Assembly: GCF_024713975.1 (NCBI RefSeq)
Contig: NC_091109.1
Location: forward strand, 17,183,501 to 17,247,500
Direction: 5' to 3'
Origin: Paralichthys olivaceus
Lineage: Eukaryota > Chordata > Actinopteri > Pleuronectiformes > Paralichthyidae
Length of the DNA stretch: 64,000 nucleotides
Part shown: positions 35,331-47,997 of the stretch, piece by piece
Layout: the number at the start of each line of letters is the position of its first letter
How positions within the stretch are numbered: the first letter of the stretch is position 1
Notes under the pieces: generated by a model
What the model was told of the DNA's origin: nothing
What the model saw: the letters and a program-made list of their open reading frames with translations, nothing else
Database searches by the model: none
Made by a program: the position numbers and the translations under genes

Positions 35331-35938
35331 TTTAAATACCTCGGGGTCCACTTCAGTGAGGACCTCACCTGGACATTAAACACCACACAGCTAGTCATGA
35401 AGGCTCAACAGCGGCTGTACTTCCTGAGGAGGCTGAGGAAGTTTGGGATGACTCCTAAGATCCTCAGCAACTTCTACAGCTGCATCATTGAGAGCATATT
35501 GACCAGCTGCATCACCGTGTGGTACGACAGCACATCTACTATGGACCGCAAACGCCTGCAGAGAGTGGCGAAGACAGCAGAAAAAATCATCAAGAACTCA
35601 CTGCCCTCTCTGCAGAGCATTTACCACCGCAGGCAGGGTTGACAGGAGAGCTAGCTCCATTATTAAACTATTTCCAATTGTACTGTTTACATTTACATTG
35701 CATACATTTGCACTGCTCAGTTTTGCACAATACTCACCCTATTCACCTCATTACCCTTGTTTTCACCTTACTCTTAAACATGTTTCATATTCTTATTGTA
35801 TTTGATGTAAATATTGTATTTGAATGTCTATTTTGGTCGGCTGGTATTCCAGAAAGGACAGCACAAGAATTTCAATTCACAGGGGAACGTGTGTGTTCTT
35901 GTGTGTATTTGACAGTAAAAATTGTTGAATCTTGAATT
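35331..35938 (+). mobile_element. 5'-truncated L2-type LINE, unit C
   Basis: Copy of 14506-15113 with the same RT end and 3' tail. Confidence 0.85.
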
Positions 35939-35942
35939 GGCA

Positions 35943-36350
35943 AGAAAACATTCAGCCACTCGGCCCTTTGTGGAAGAGTTTGGACATGGCTACAGACAAA
36001 TAAACAAGGCAGTGTCCAAGATGAAACACTAAAACACTTGACTACTGCTAACAATAGTCTTTGGTTTCCACTGACTGCATTTCCATTGGATTTGCACTCA
36101 AAATCATTGCTTTTTAATGGTTTGTGAGTGTAGGAATAATGGGGATTGTGACTTGATAAGGTGGGTGCAATGGTTTTTTTCGTCCACTAGATGGAGGTCA
36201 TTGACCACGGATCACAACAGTTTTTCCTAGATTCAACATCTTGAATCAACTTTATCAGTGTTCAAGTCAAGTCAACTTTATGATCAATAATGACATATGT
36301 GCAGGAAATACAGAGAATTGAAATAGCGTTTCCCTCTTATCCCCGGTGCA
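35943..36350 (-). repeat. Inverted copy of the direct-repeat module, unit C
   Basis: Copy of 15118-15525. Confidence 0.9.
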
Positions 36351-37419
36351 AACAGCATTCAACATGAAATATAAAATATCAAAAATAGAAGTCATTCAAA
36401 GATATAAACAGGCAGTGGCAAATGTAGATGATATCAAAGATTCGCAGTTTGGGCCCCTGACCAGCTAGAGCTCTGACATTTTGCACACTGCCTCTCCTCT
36501 CACCCCAGAAGGCTCCCTATGTGTTATTAAAGCTCTGGGTGTTGCAGGTCAAAAGATCACATTTTTTCCACCTACCTCCTACCTCAGTTCGAGCCCAAAA
36601 CCACCCAGGGGCCCCAAGTTTTAAGTAGAGGTTCCCCCTGAGACCCAGGAAGCACAACTACATTCGGGTCACCGTAGCCGGAAGCTGTTTTTCTAGTGTA
36701 AAATACCTGAAAAAGGGTGTATTTGAGTGAACGATAAATGGACACATACTTTTCTCAGATCATGTGTATTATGACTCATTATCAGGATAACCACCTACTG
36801 TAAATACAAATGCCACAATGTGTACAATTACTGCTGAATATCTACAGAACTGAAATATTACATACGTCAATAGACTATACTGAAATATTACTATAGACCA
36901 TGTACATCCAAACAGACATTTAACCTGTCTAATCTGTGACCTAGCACCTGCATTCATTAAACAACTTTGGATACCAGTAATAAAGTAAACATAAGCATGT
37001 AAGATAAACAAATACAGCATTTCACAAAATATTCTTTAACTCGGCTTACTTCTAATATACTGATAATATATTGCAACTCACAATTTAGAACAGTACACTC
37101 AGTAACGCAATTATTTCTGAAAAAATCAATTTAAAATAGCCTGCTTGCAACAACACTAGTCACATAGTTTTTCCACAGCCACGGTGTACTACTATTCCAC
37201 AGACAGCGCACAGTTAGCATTGCAGGAGATTGATGTGCCTTATGTTAACTTAATCGTCGTCATGTAATTATCAATATTACTTCACGCTACATGAACAGAC
37301 CGTATTACAAATTGTTTCCTGAGCACATATACACATTCACCTAACACACTGGTAAATATTAACCATTACTTTGAGGTACTGCGCGTATCGCATTTACAAG
37401 GCAAGAAGTGTGCTTTGTG

Positions 37420-37666
37420 AGGTCCTAGTGACCTTGCCATTTGATCTTTGACAACTGAATTCTATTCAAGTCATCATTGAGGCCAAGTGAATGTTTGTGC
37501 CACATGTAATGATATTTCCTTTGTATTCAAAACAATGCAAAGTCAAGTGAGCTTGACCTTTCGACCTTTGACTTACATGATGTAGTTGTTCATGAGATAT
37601 CGCTTTCACATGAATGGGACAGACAGATGGATGGATAAGCTGAAAACATAATGCCTCTGGCCACAC
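37420..37666. repeat. Dispersed short repeat, copy in unit D
   Basis: Same element and orientation as 581-827. Confidence 0.6.
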
Positions 37667-39288
37667 TGAAAGTGAAAATGGTAAAGAAATAAATATAGCA
37701 ATACATGATAAATAATTTGTTCCATGTTCTTTTAATTTACATGGATGATTTCTTGACAAAACAAGCCAACTCTATAAATGTGAACTGAGTGTCAGAAATT
37801 AACACGACATTCATAGCATCTGCAAACAATTTTTCCCCACAAATTGCTGTAACTTTCTGAGAATCTGCATCACAGTATATTGTACAATATCATGTGTTTC
37901 AATACTCACATTATTGATGGAACCTCAGTGATGTCTACTGTCCCTGGCTCAGACACTCTCTCAAGCATCTACAGTACATGTCAAGACAGGTAATGGTAGA
38001 ATTAAAATGACATTAGATATCTACAATTCAGTTGAACTATTATAGTTTCAGATATTAACCATTTAATTCCGAGTTCAGTCAGGAACCCTTTGTCATGCTT
38101 TACCCATTTGTTGCAAATGGGGACACAGTTATGATTGGCGCTGAAGGCTCCATTCTTTGGATGTTCCCTGGTTAGCCGAGCAGTGTGCTGAGATAAAACA
38201 GGGGACATATGCAGAGCGCCCAGTGGGCGTAGCAGGCAAGGTACTTTTGTTTAAGATGATTTACCACAACCGTGTTTGGACTCGGTGCTGTGGTGGCAGT
38301 TTCTGTGAAACAAGCACAAAGTCAAACACTTCTTTCTTTAAGTTTAATTCACCATCTGCAGATGGACTCATTAGTACACATCACCTGATTGACATGCACA
38401 AATGAGCAAAGAACATAGGAGAATCTGTGTTCTTATAACTCACAGCCCCCTCCCACTAAGCGTGCAAAGGTATATATTACCCTTCTGTATTTTCACTCAG
38501 TGGAGGAGACATCCTGTCCTTTTGTTTACATGTTCTGTGGATGACTCCCCCCCCGTGAGATCCCAGTTGTTTGATCCCAATCAGAGATACGAGATACCAT
38601 AAAGTTGTGGTTTCTCGAGGCCATAAAACTCAAGTCTCTTAAGCCACCACAGTAAACCTTAAAGTTGCCCTTTTAGATGAACAATTTGGTCAACCATTTG
38701 GTCAGTCCTCCACATACATGTCTGTTTATGCAATTATACATACACGAATGTAAAATTTCCATTACGGTGCTAAAAGTGTTTGAGCTTCGCAGGGATCAGT
38801 GAGGATGAGGTCGTATTTAAAGGGACCGCTTTGGTGAGAGAATGGGCTGTGATTGGTGGGTGACTGACGAGCACCCATAAACCTATCGGTATAGCTGAGC
38901 ACATGACTCCGTGTCCTGCATGAACTAACACAATGCTTCATTAGTCACAATTCTAGTTCAGGATTTCCACAATGACATTCTAACTTTAAACTTAATTTAA
39001 GGTATCTTGAATTGAGGCAAATTAAAGCTGACCTTGAATTATGATCAGTCAGAATCAAATTGTCATATATCACAAATCATAAACTGGATTTATTTTCATA
39101 ATTAATTATGGATACAATTCCAAGGTATGATGCAGAAATCTGGAATGGACATCTATATCATTGAGCATTGTACAAGAAGACAAGTACATTATTTTTAAAT
39201 AAACAGCATGGAACATGGACATGTTACTACATGTTCTACTGAATAAGGGATCAGCCGCATGCTATCCGTAATACAAACAGCCATCATC

Positions 39289-39669
39289 AGGGACATAGTC
39301 ATCAGAGAGATCATAGTTAATAATCATCCCATGGTACTTGTACCGTAGTTCTTTACAAAGTCTACCACCTGCCCCTTGATGATAGTACTCTGAGAGTTTG
39401 AGGGCTGATGCCTAAAACTCATGTCCTTGGTTTTTGTCACATTTAGTAGTAAAAATGCAGTCACAACAATACAGATTCGCAATCCACAATGGGACCATGG
39501 CTGTTCTCATCCGCATGGAGGAGACTGACTGTCACAGAGTCATCAGCAAATTTGAAAAGTAATCTGTTGTCATGCCAGCTGCGGCAGTCATCAGTATACA
39601 CATTACAGAGTGAAAAGACACAGGAGAAGACCCTGTGGATGATGACAATGCCTCTTACGTGCATTTGTT
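39289..39669 (-). pseudogene. L2/CR1-type LINE RT fragment, unit D
   Basis: Copy of the fragment at 2450-2830. One base change turns the second Cys of the 'DDCC' stretch into Arg ('DDCR'), a variant shared only with unit E. Confidence 0.75.
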
Positions 39670-41179
39670 TACCCTCACTTTCTGTGTTACTTGTCAGTTG
39701 CAGCTCGAGGCATCATGCATGTAACCAATATTATCTTTTCCAGGCACTATACTGGTACTGTAGTACCTACAAGTTACGCACGTTCCATTTTGCCTGGGGA
39801 CATTTAAAACAAACCAGTCTACAACATAGTAAAAATCACATGAAAATCAACTGCCCTCCTCATCTTTTCATTTTTTTTACCCCCCAATTTTTTAATGTGG
39901 ATTTAGAATTTGATACTGAGCATAGCCGTGAAATTGGCTCCCCAATAGAAATGGTAAAGGTTGTCAAATTAATGTTACCTACATAAATCCCCACAGATTT
40001 CCAAAACATTCTCAGAACACAGTTTACATCACAGTATATTGTAAGGTATCACATTTTTAATTACTCACCTTATTGATGGAACCTCAACCATATTTACTGT
40101 CCCTGGCTCAGACTCTCTCTCAACCATCTACAGTAGGTGAAGACAGTAGGTGTTTTCGTTCCCAAAACACAGGCTCTCGTGTGGTTCCAAGAGTCTGTAA
40201 GAGTAGAACATGAGGTAGAGCATTCAGCTACCAGGCAGACACCTTCTGTGCATTTAAGGTTAAACTTAAAACATTCCTTTTTGATAAAGCCTGGCTGGAT
40301 CAGGTGAGTCCTGAACCATCCCTTAAGCTGCTATAGGTCTAGACTGCTGGGGAAACTCCCATCATCCACAGAGCACTTCTCCACTTCTCTCGAAAGTGAA
40401 ATTATAATAACAGTTAAAAACTTCCGTCATCTCATGTCGTGAAATCACTGGAGCTTTAATTTTCGGTTTCATCGCAAAGGGGCTGCAGATGCTTTTGTGA
40501 AAGTTTACATTTTGTACAAAATGTGGAATTCTAAGAAACACAGATGTGATTAAGACATTTCTGGTAACCGTAGGGGTTCAATCTTTTCAGGAAGAATGAA
40601 TGTGTGTTACGTGGCAAGAATCATTTTACTGATCCAACACAGGTCTTAACTATTTCAGATATTGAGGTCATAAGAAGCCACTGTGTGAGGTTAGGCCTGT
40701 TTTATTGGTGCTCCTTGAGGAACTCCTTCATGTAGGTAGCCAGAGAAAAGGACCCCAGCACTCGGTTGTACATCGACCAAATCTATGTCAATATGTAAAT
40801 GAGAATATTCCCCACGAACCCTCCACCCTGGCGCGATTTCCTTTTTTCCCTCACGAACTTATTTTTTATATTAAAGAATGAACTTTATAACATTATTATT
40901 TGACCGACACAGATTACACATCAACAGACGAGCTGACGGCACAAGACCTACGACAGAAATTGACCATAAGAATAAGTTAGCAGTCTGACATGTGACAGCC
41001 ATTTGAATCGCAAAGAGAGGAGCGTTAAAGCCTCGGAGTCTGAGCAAGGCAATATCAACCGCCACCACAGAAGTCAGAGCAGTGAGAGGGTTTAAATAAA
41101 TGTGGGAGTGGCAGTTCTTAAAGCTGCCGTGAGATCATCACACAGTCAGGAGGCCTCGCTCGTGGCCGTCCAGCTGTAT

Positions 41180-41255
41180 CCGGCGGTGTGCCTCGGCTGG
41201 CGCCTAGCAGCTGACTTAGAACTGGTGCGGACCAGGGGAATCCGACTGTTTAATT
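41180..41255 (+). pseudogene. 28S rRNA gene fragment, unit D
   Basis: Same fragment as 4341-4416, with the same sharp right edge. Confidence 0.85.
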
Positions 41256-41256
41256 T

Positions 41257-41793
41257 AACACTTTAATAAATGTCAATAACTATGTTACTGACGTGTCCCT
41301 CTCTCTCTTTCTCTCTCTCATTGCAGGTATCTCTGACTCCAGAACTGAAGGAGAACAACTATTATTATTATTATTATCATTATTATTATTAACAACAATA
41401 CTTAATTAATTATTATATGAATTGTTGCTGCTATCATTAATAATCAATAACTTCTTTACACTGTTATCGTTTACATTTTAACTAGTCAGAGCTGATACCT
41501 GATGGTGCTCAAGTGTTCCGGTCTCTCGCCTCCCCCTCCCCACTGTTTCTCTTCTCTCCCCATTTTTCTCTGCTCACCCCAACCAGTAGAGGCAGATGAC
41601 CGTCCATATTGAACCTGGTTCTGCTAGAGGTTTCTCCCTGTAAGTGAGGGAGTTTTTACTCTTCACAGTCACCAAAGTGCTGTTACGTTTCTCTATATTA
41701 AACAATATTTTAATGTCTTGACCTTCTATGTAAAGCTCCTTGAGATAATGTATATTATCATTTGGCGCTATACAAATAAAATTGAATTGAATT
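41257..41793 (+). repeat. Inverted arm 1, unit D (17-bp deletion)
   Basis: Copy of 4418-4971 with the same 17-bp loss as unit C. Confidence 0.8.
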
Positions 41794-43143
41794 TGTAGCA
41801 CCGGTATCACCCCACTTACTGCGCCACTGGACCAGTTCTAGGTTCTAAGGAGTGGGAAGCAAGAATAATCACACCAGAGACCGTTGCTCTAAGTACAAAA
41901 GGCCGGCAATTTACTGAATGCAAAACACAAATATAAAATACAGTACAGAAAACAAAACAAATACCCTGCAGGTTCCTAATACTAAGGCAAGTATAATTGA
42001 AAAGAGTATTTCACTCTTTCCTTTCGTTCTTTAGTTCTCCTAGTTTATTTCAGTAAAGCTAATCTAAGTTAAGTTAAACCAGTCTTTTTTCTCCTAGGTT
42101 GCATCTATTTTTAGAATTTTTCCTCCTGAGTTAAATCTTTTTTCCCTTTCTTTTAAATGTAAGAGAATACCTTCAGTTACACAATCTAATCAAAGTGGAC
42201 CACAATCATTTCCAATCACACTCAGAAAATATGAACTCAACTTGCAAATAAAAGTATGACACTTTCGAATCGAGTTCAACATGAGTTCAAGTGTTCGGTT
42301 CAATGAAAAGTTTCAGTTCGATTTAGTCCGAAAATAATAATAAATCAATCAGTTCAGTTCAAACTAGTTCCTGATACTCCTACCACTCTGGCAGCGAGTC
42401 ACCATAAGCCAAAGATTTCCTCACTTGCGCGAAGGAGTAGATGAGTTGAAGGTGCAGGTCTGGGTCTGGCTCGCCATCTTGAATCCCGTCTGTGTGTGCA
42501 CAGTCCTTGCTCCGACCCAGCTTCAAACCGAGCAAAAAACCTGACCTGTGTAACAGGTCATAAACACAAATAATCTCTTTTTAAATCCTCAAATCAGACA
42601 AATAAATGTTTCACAGTTTCTGAGTTGTAACGTTACTGCTACTGTGTTTTTTCGTCTCAAAATGGCAGCGGAGCGGTCTCTTTCAACTCACGGCTCCGTC
42701 TCCCACACAAACTATAGCGCATACCTTTCATTTATACAGCTTACAGACACTTTTGTAACATTCACAGTCTTCATAAACCCAAAAAATTTACTGATAAACA
42801 GGTTATGACGGAGCATTTCCTTGTGAATAGCTACGTTTTTAGCATTAGCTTTCCGCTAAAAAGGTACAACGCAGCAAAATTGCAAGAAAATAAAAACAAA
42901 ACTCACCAAAACCAGTGTGACTTAGTTCTCATAAAATCCCCGTCAGTTCCCGACCAGGTAAGTTATATTTTTCAACTGCTAAATCAACTTTTTTCACTCT
43001 TTTTCTGCTTATTAATCGCAGCTCGTTTTTCTCCATTTTCTCCTCTGCTCTCTCCCTCAGGTCTCTGCTGCAGCATCACGCAGGCCCTGCGTGTAGTGTC
43101 ACTAGTCCCTTAAAGGGGCACGCATGAAATTTCTGTCAGCATA
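41794..43143 (-). other. LTR- or promoter-like segment, unit D
   Basis: Copy of 4972-6310. It keeps the 11 bp missing in A and has several private substitutions (near 41930, 42187, 42242, 42426 and 42597). Confidence 0.35.
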
Positions 43144-43454
43144 CTTTTAATCTTAACCAGAAACATGTCACGCTATAATGTGATCCGTATAACGTTATTA
43201 AAAATGTATGAAACAACCCACTTGAGAACAAACACAGTTCAGATCTGTTGTTATATAGATAGTATGCTTGAGTGTTGTTATATAGTATTGTTTACAGATG
43301 CTATGAATGTTTTGTTAATTTTATGTGTGCATAATATGAAGTGGAAAATATGTTCATGAAAGAAGAAAAAACATATTATTATTTTTGTACAGTTTACTGA
43401 ATATATTGCGATACTACTGCTCAATTAATTATTGTTATTATTTTCCCATCACCT

Positions 43455-44021
43455 ATTCAATTCAATTCAATTTTATTTGTATAGCGCCAAATGATAATAT
43501 ATATTATCTCAAGGAACTTTACATAGAAGGTCAAGACCTTAAAATCTTGCTTAATATAGAGAAACCTAACAGTTCCCACAATGAGCAAGCACTTTGGCAA
43601 CTGTGAAGAGTAAAAACTACCTCACTTACAGGGAGACACCTCTAGCAGAACCAGGTTCAATGTGGATGGTCATCTGCCTCTACTGGTTGGGGAGAGCAGA
43701 GAAACAGTGGTGAGGGGGAGGCGAGAGAGACCGGAACACTTGAGCAACATCAGGTATCAGCTCTGACTAGTTAAAATTTAAACAATAACAGTGTAAAGAA
43801 GTTATTGATTATTAATGATAGCAGCAACAATTCATATAATAATTAATTAAGTATTGTTGTTAATAATAATAATAATAATGATGATAAGTCAGATAATAAT
43901 AACTCCTTCAGTTCTGGAGTCAGAGATGCCTGCAATGAGAGAGAGAAAGAGAGAGAGGGACATGGGAGAAAAAAGACACGTCAATGACATAGTTATTGAT
44001 ATTTATTAAAATAAATAAATG
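43455..44021 (-). repeat. Inverted arm 2, unit D
   Basis: Copy of 6622-7188 with 'gacacgtcaatg', a variant shared with unit E. Confidence 0.8.
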
Positions 44022-44046
44022 AGTGTGTGTGTGTGTGTCTGTGGGT

Positions 44047-44281
44047 GGGTTAGGGTTAGGGTTAGGGTTAGGTAAGGGGATAATAGCCAAGCGTGTCCGC
44101 GTCCGGCTCCGTGGACACGCTATTTTCCGGGGTGCCAGAGACTCAGGACTTTGGCTACCCCCCCATTTTCAGGGGTGCTCTTTCCGTTGGTGGCAGTGGC
44201 CGGCAGCTACGACCTTCGGTCCCTGAGATATTCAGGGAAAAACACTCTCCATTATAAGCGAATGGGACGGTCAGTAGTGAA
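44047..44281 (+). repeat. Relic telomere plus satellite monomer, unit D
   Basis: Copy of 7214-7448. 'attcagggaaaaac' replaces 'attcaggtaaaaac' (near 44237), a variant shared with unit E and with the inverted copies. Stem at 44090-44121. Confidence 0.7.
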
Positions 44282-44489
44282 TGTAGCAGCAGTAGCAGCA
44301 GTACAACAGACCCATATTACTACTATATTATTATAAATATGATTATTATATAGTGTTATTATAATTACATACACACAGAGAGATCCAAAGTGTGTTGTTA
44401 TTATTACATTATTACATACTGTTGTTAACAAACACACGACCATCATGTCATCAGTACGGTTACCATTAGTAGTAGTAGTAGAAGTACAA

Positions 44490-44577
44490 GTATTTCATTC
44501 TATTGTTGTATTTCATTCTATTGTTGTATTTCATTCTATTGTCGTATTTCATTCTATTGTCGTATTTCATTTGATTG
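44490..44577. repeat. 18-bp minisatellite, 5 copies (unit D)
   Basis: Same repeat as 7657-7780, five copies. Two of them have the 'tgtcg' variant. Confidence 0.95.
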
Positions 44578-44977
44578 TATTATGTATTGTATTTTAATGC
44601 AATAAAATCGATGTATTCAAGGCGTTGTCCTGTGTAGCAAAATAAAACATGGATTTAAAACATCACACCAAAAAGCAGCAACAGCAGCAGTAACAACAAC
44701 AACAAATGAAGTGAACAATAAATGAAAATAATAATGATAGGGGACGGTCAGGAGTGAAAAAGTGTGGTCCAAATCGTTCCTCCAGAATAGTGTTAGGAGC
44801 ACGTTTGTAGTGGTGGATTTTTTTTGGAGAGCATCTCATTTATATGTATACTGTAATTCTGTTCACATTGCCATATTTCTATTGATATTCCACTGATAAT
44901 TCTGTTTCTATTTATACCGTTCATTTGGTTCATCCCTCCATATCTGAAATATTTATACTCTTGTTATCACCGGGGAT

Positions 44978-45500
44978 AAGAGGGAAACACTATTTCAATT
45001 CTCTGTATGTCCTGCACATATGGCATTATTGATCATAAAGTTGACTTGACTTGAACACTGATAAAGTTGATTCAAGATGTTGAAGCTTGAAAAAACTGTT
45101 GTGATCAGTGGTCAATGACCTCCATCTGTTGGACAAAAAAAACCATTGCACCCACCTGATCAAGTCACAATCCCCATGTTTCCCATACTCACAAAGCATT
45201 AAAAAGCAGTGATTTTGAGTGCAAATCCAATGGAAATGCAGTCAGTGGAAGCCAAAGACTATTGTTAGCCGAAGTCAAGTGTTTTAGTGTTTCATCTTGG
45301 ACAGGGCCGAGTGGCTGAATGTTTTTTTTCCAATGAAGCAGCAGCAGAAGCACAACACATATTTCTACTATATTATTATAAATATTATCATTATATAGTA
45401 TTATTGTTACATACTGTTATTAACAATCACAATAGCATCATGTCATCAGTATACTCACCATAAGTAGTAGTAGTAGTAGAACAAGTATTTCATTTTATTG
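44978..45500 (+). repeat. Direct repeat, left copy (unit D)
   Basis: Copy of 8184-8706. Confidence 0.9.
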
Positions 45501-46347
45501 TGGTATTTCATTCTATTGTGTTTTGTAATGTATTTTGGGGGGAAGTCTTGCTCACACGTGTTCCTATTTATCGTGGTTAAAACAAAACGTCTGAGAATCT
45601 CAGTGTATTTACCATTTTTTGGTTAATTAGTGGATAAAATATATTTGTAAAGTTTAATTCTCATTGTTTGAGAGTGGGATGTGTATTTTAAGGAGAAAAA
45701 ATTATTTTAAAGTTGTAAAAAATTCATAAGTAATTGAAATTTCTGAGTATGTTTGAAAATATTTTTTTTTAATTTTAGGGAAATCCTTATTGGGATAGTA
45801 ATTTGTTTATGATTCCCACTTTTTTTGAGGATTGGTGGTTGATATAAGGGAAATGAATGGAGAAAAATTCATTATTTAATCAACTCCCATGATCCTTTGG
45901 GAGTAGTGGAGCCAATCAGAGGAAAACGTTATTTTGTACAAGTTTAAAACTTGTTGTTGTATGTAAAATATTGTTTATAATGTAGTTTGAGTTGTAAAAT
46001 AGAATTAGGAATAAAATTTAAAATATCTCCTTATTAATTCATTCGTTTATTTAAAAAAAAAAAGTATTCATAAAAGTGATTTGGTTTAGAATCCTCCTTT
46101 TCATATTTTTTTATACCATTCATATAATAAGGGGCGCAGAGTCAGGGAGAGAAGCCGGCCGGGCTAAGCCCTCCCCCGCCTGTTCGGGCTGTGAACTCTG
46201 CCTCCCCCTATTCCCTCACTTTCATGAGGGAAGAGAGGTGAGGAAAGTGATTTTGTTTAAAAAAAATGTCTAACTTTTTTAGGAATTGTTTCAATTGATT
46301 TAAATTAAATTGGATAAATAATAGTAATAGTAATGATAATAACAATG

Positions 46348-46382
<35 letters not shown>

Positions 46383-46390
46383 TGTGCGGG

Positions 46391-46913
46391 AAGAGGGAAA
46401 CACTATTTCAATTCTCTGTATTTCCTCTGTAAGTGACAAGTTGACTTGACTTGAAGACTGATAAAGTTGATTCAAGATGTTGAAGCTTGAAAAAACTGTT
46501 GTGATCAGTGGTCAATGACCTCCATCTGGTGGACAAAAAAAACCATTGCACCCACCTGATCAAGTCACAATCCCCATGATTCCCACACTCACAAAGCATT
46601 AAAAAGCAGTGATTTTGAGTGCAAATCCAATGGAAATGCAGTCAGTGGAAGCCAAAGACTATTGTTAGCCGAAGTCAAGTGTTTTAGTGTTTCATCTTGG
46701 ACAGGGCCGAGTGGCTGAATGTTTTTTTTTCCAATGAAGCAGCAGCAGAAGCACAACACATATTTCTACTATATTATTATAAATATTATCATTATATAGT
46801 ATTATTGTTACATACTGTTATTAACAATCACAATAGCATCATGTCATCAGTATACTCACCATAAGTAGTAGTAGTAGTAGTAGTAGAACAAGTATTTCAT
46901 TTTATTTTTTTAT
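46391..46913 (+). repeat. Direct repeat, right copy (unit D)
   Basis: Copy of 9590-10099 with a longer TAG microsatellite and 'catctggtgg' in place of 'catctgttgg'. Confidence 0.9.
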
Positions 46914-47718
46914 CATTTTATTTCTTCTGCTGTGATTTCCTTTATCAGAGCTGAATTCTGGTCCTCTGCCACCCTGTGTAAATTTAAGGAATCCAGCCAT
47001 GTGGCTATCTGATGTTTATTATTTATTTTTGGTTGGGAATATAGATTCTTATAATATGTTTCAAAACATGTATGTATCTCTTCTGTCTTATATTTTGGTA
47101 GATTTGTAGCTCAGCCCCTATGCCTTTTTAATCTGTAGCCCAGCAATTTTGTAGATTTACTTCCCACGTCATAGTACAACAGCTTTTTTTGAATCTCTTG
47201 TCCTGAGATGTCATTTACCTCTGTTCTAACTCTTTTGATATTTTGGTTTATTCGCTCGTCCACATTTTTTTTATGTTCTTTTTCCAATTTTTTAAGCTCT
47301 GATTCTAATTTATTGAGTTTTTCCTGTGTTTGCCTTTTCAAGTATGTTGATTTAGCAATTCGTTGTCCTCTAATCACAGCTTTACACGCGTCCCACAGCA
47401 CCGAGGGAGACACCTCACCATTATCATTCTCCCTCACATATCACTGAATTTCTTTAATAAACTCTTCCTTCATTTGTCCTTTTAATACATTTATATTTAG
47501 CCTCCAAAGTGTTGATTTTTGTTCTCTTGACATAGCCAGAGTCATATATACAGGACTATGGTCTGATATGTCTCTCACTCCAATTTCACAATTTTCGATC
47601 CTATAACTGTCCTAACTGAACATGAAAAAATTATCTATCCTGGAGTATCTTTGATGTGGTGCTGAGAAAAATGTATAGTCTTCCCTTAGGATTGAATTCT
47701 TTCCAAACGTCAATTACT
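46914..47718 (-). pseudogene. L1-clade LINE ORF2 fragment, unit D
   Basis: Copy of 10100-10925 with the same 15-bp loss as unit C (108-codon linker frame, 47437-47111). Confidence 0.8.
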
Positions 47719-47997
47719 CTTTATGTAAAAAAAAAATGTTTGTACTTATTGCACTTGTAATTTCACATTGTGGCATTTGTATTTACAGTAGGTGGTTACA
47801 CTTGTGGTGGAAATTTATCTTGAGATGTAAAATAAAGAGTTTCTCAGACAGTTGTCTTTAGGTCATTTAAAAGAAAGCTCTGCAGAGGGTTTCACACTTA
47901 GCATGAATGCTCAGAGTGGAACAACTCTGAATAGGGAAAGAAGAAGGTTTTATACAGTCAGGTAAACAGGAAACATAAGAGACAACTGTTGTGGCAG

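Larger units (their letters stand above)
22313..36839. repeat. Subtelomeric tandem unit C (14,527 bp)
   Basis: Full-length layout except for a loss of about 1.4 kb between the two 0.5-kb direct repeats, leaving one hybrid copy at 30432-30962. It shares with unit D a 17-bp deletion in inverted arm 1, a 15-bp deletion in the L1 fragment and a 9-bp deletion in the solo LTR. It has the shortest minisatellite (four copies) and a private rearrangement near 34600, where part of the retroviral flank is replaced by a short local duplication. Confidence 0.96.
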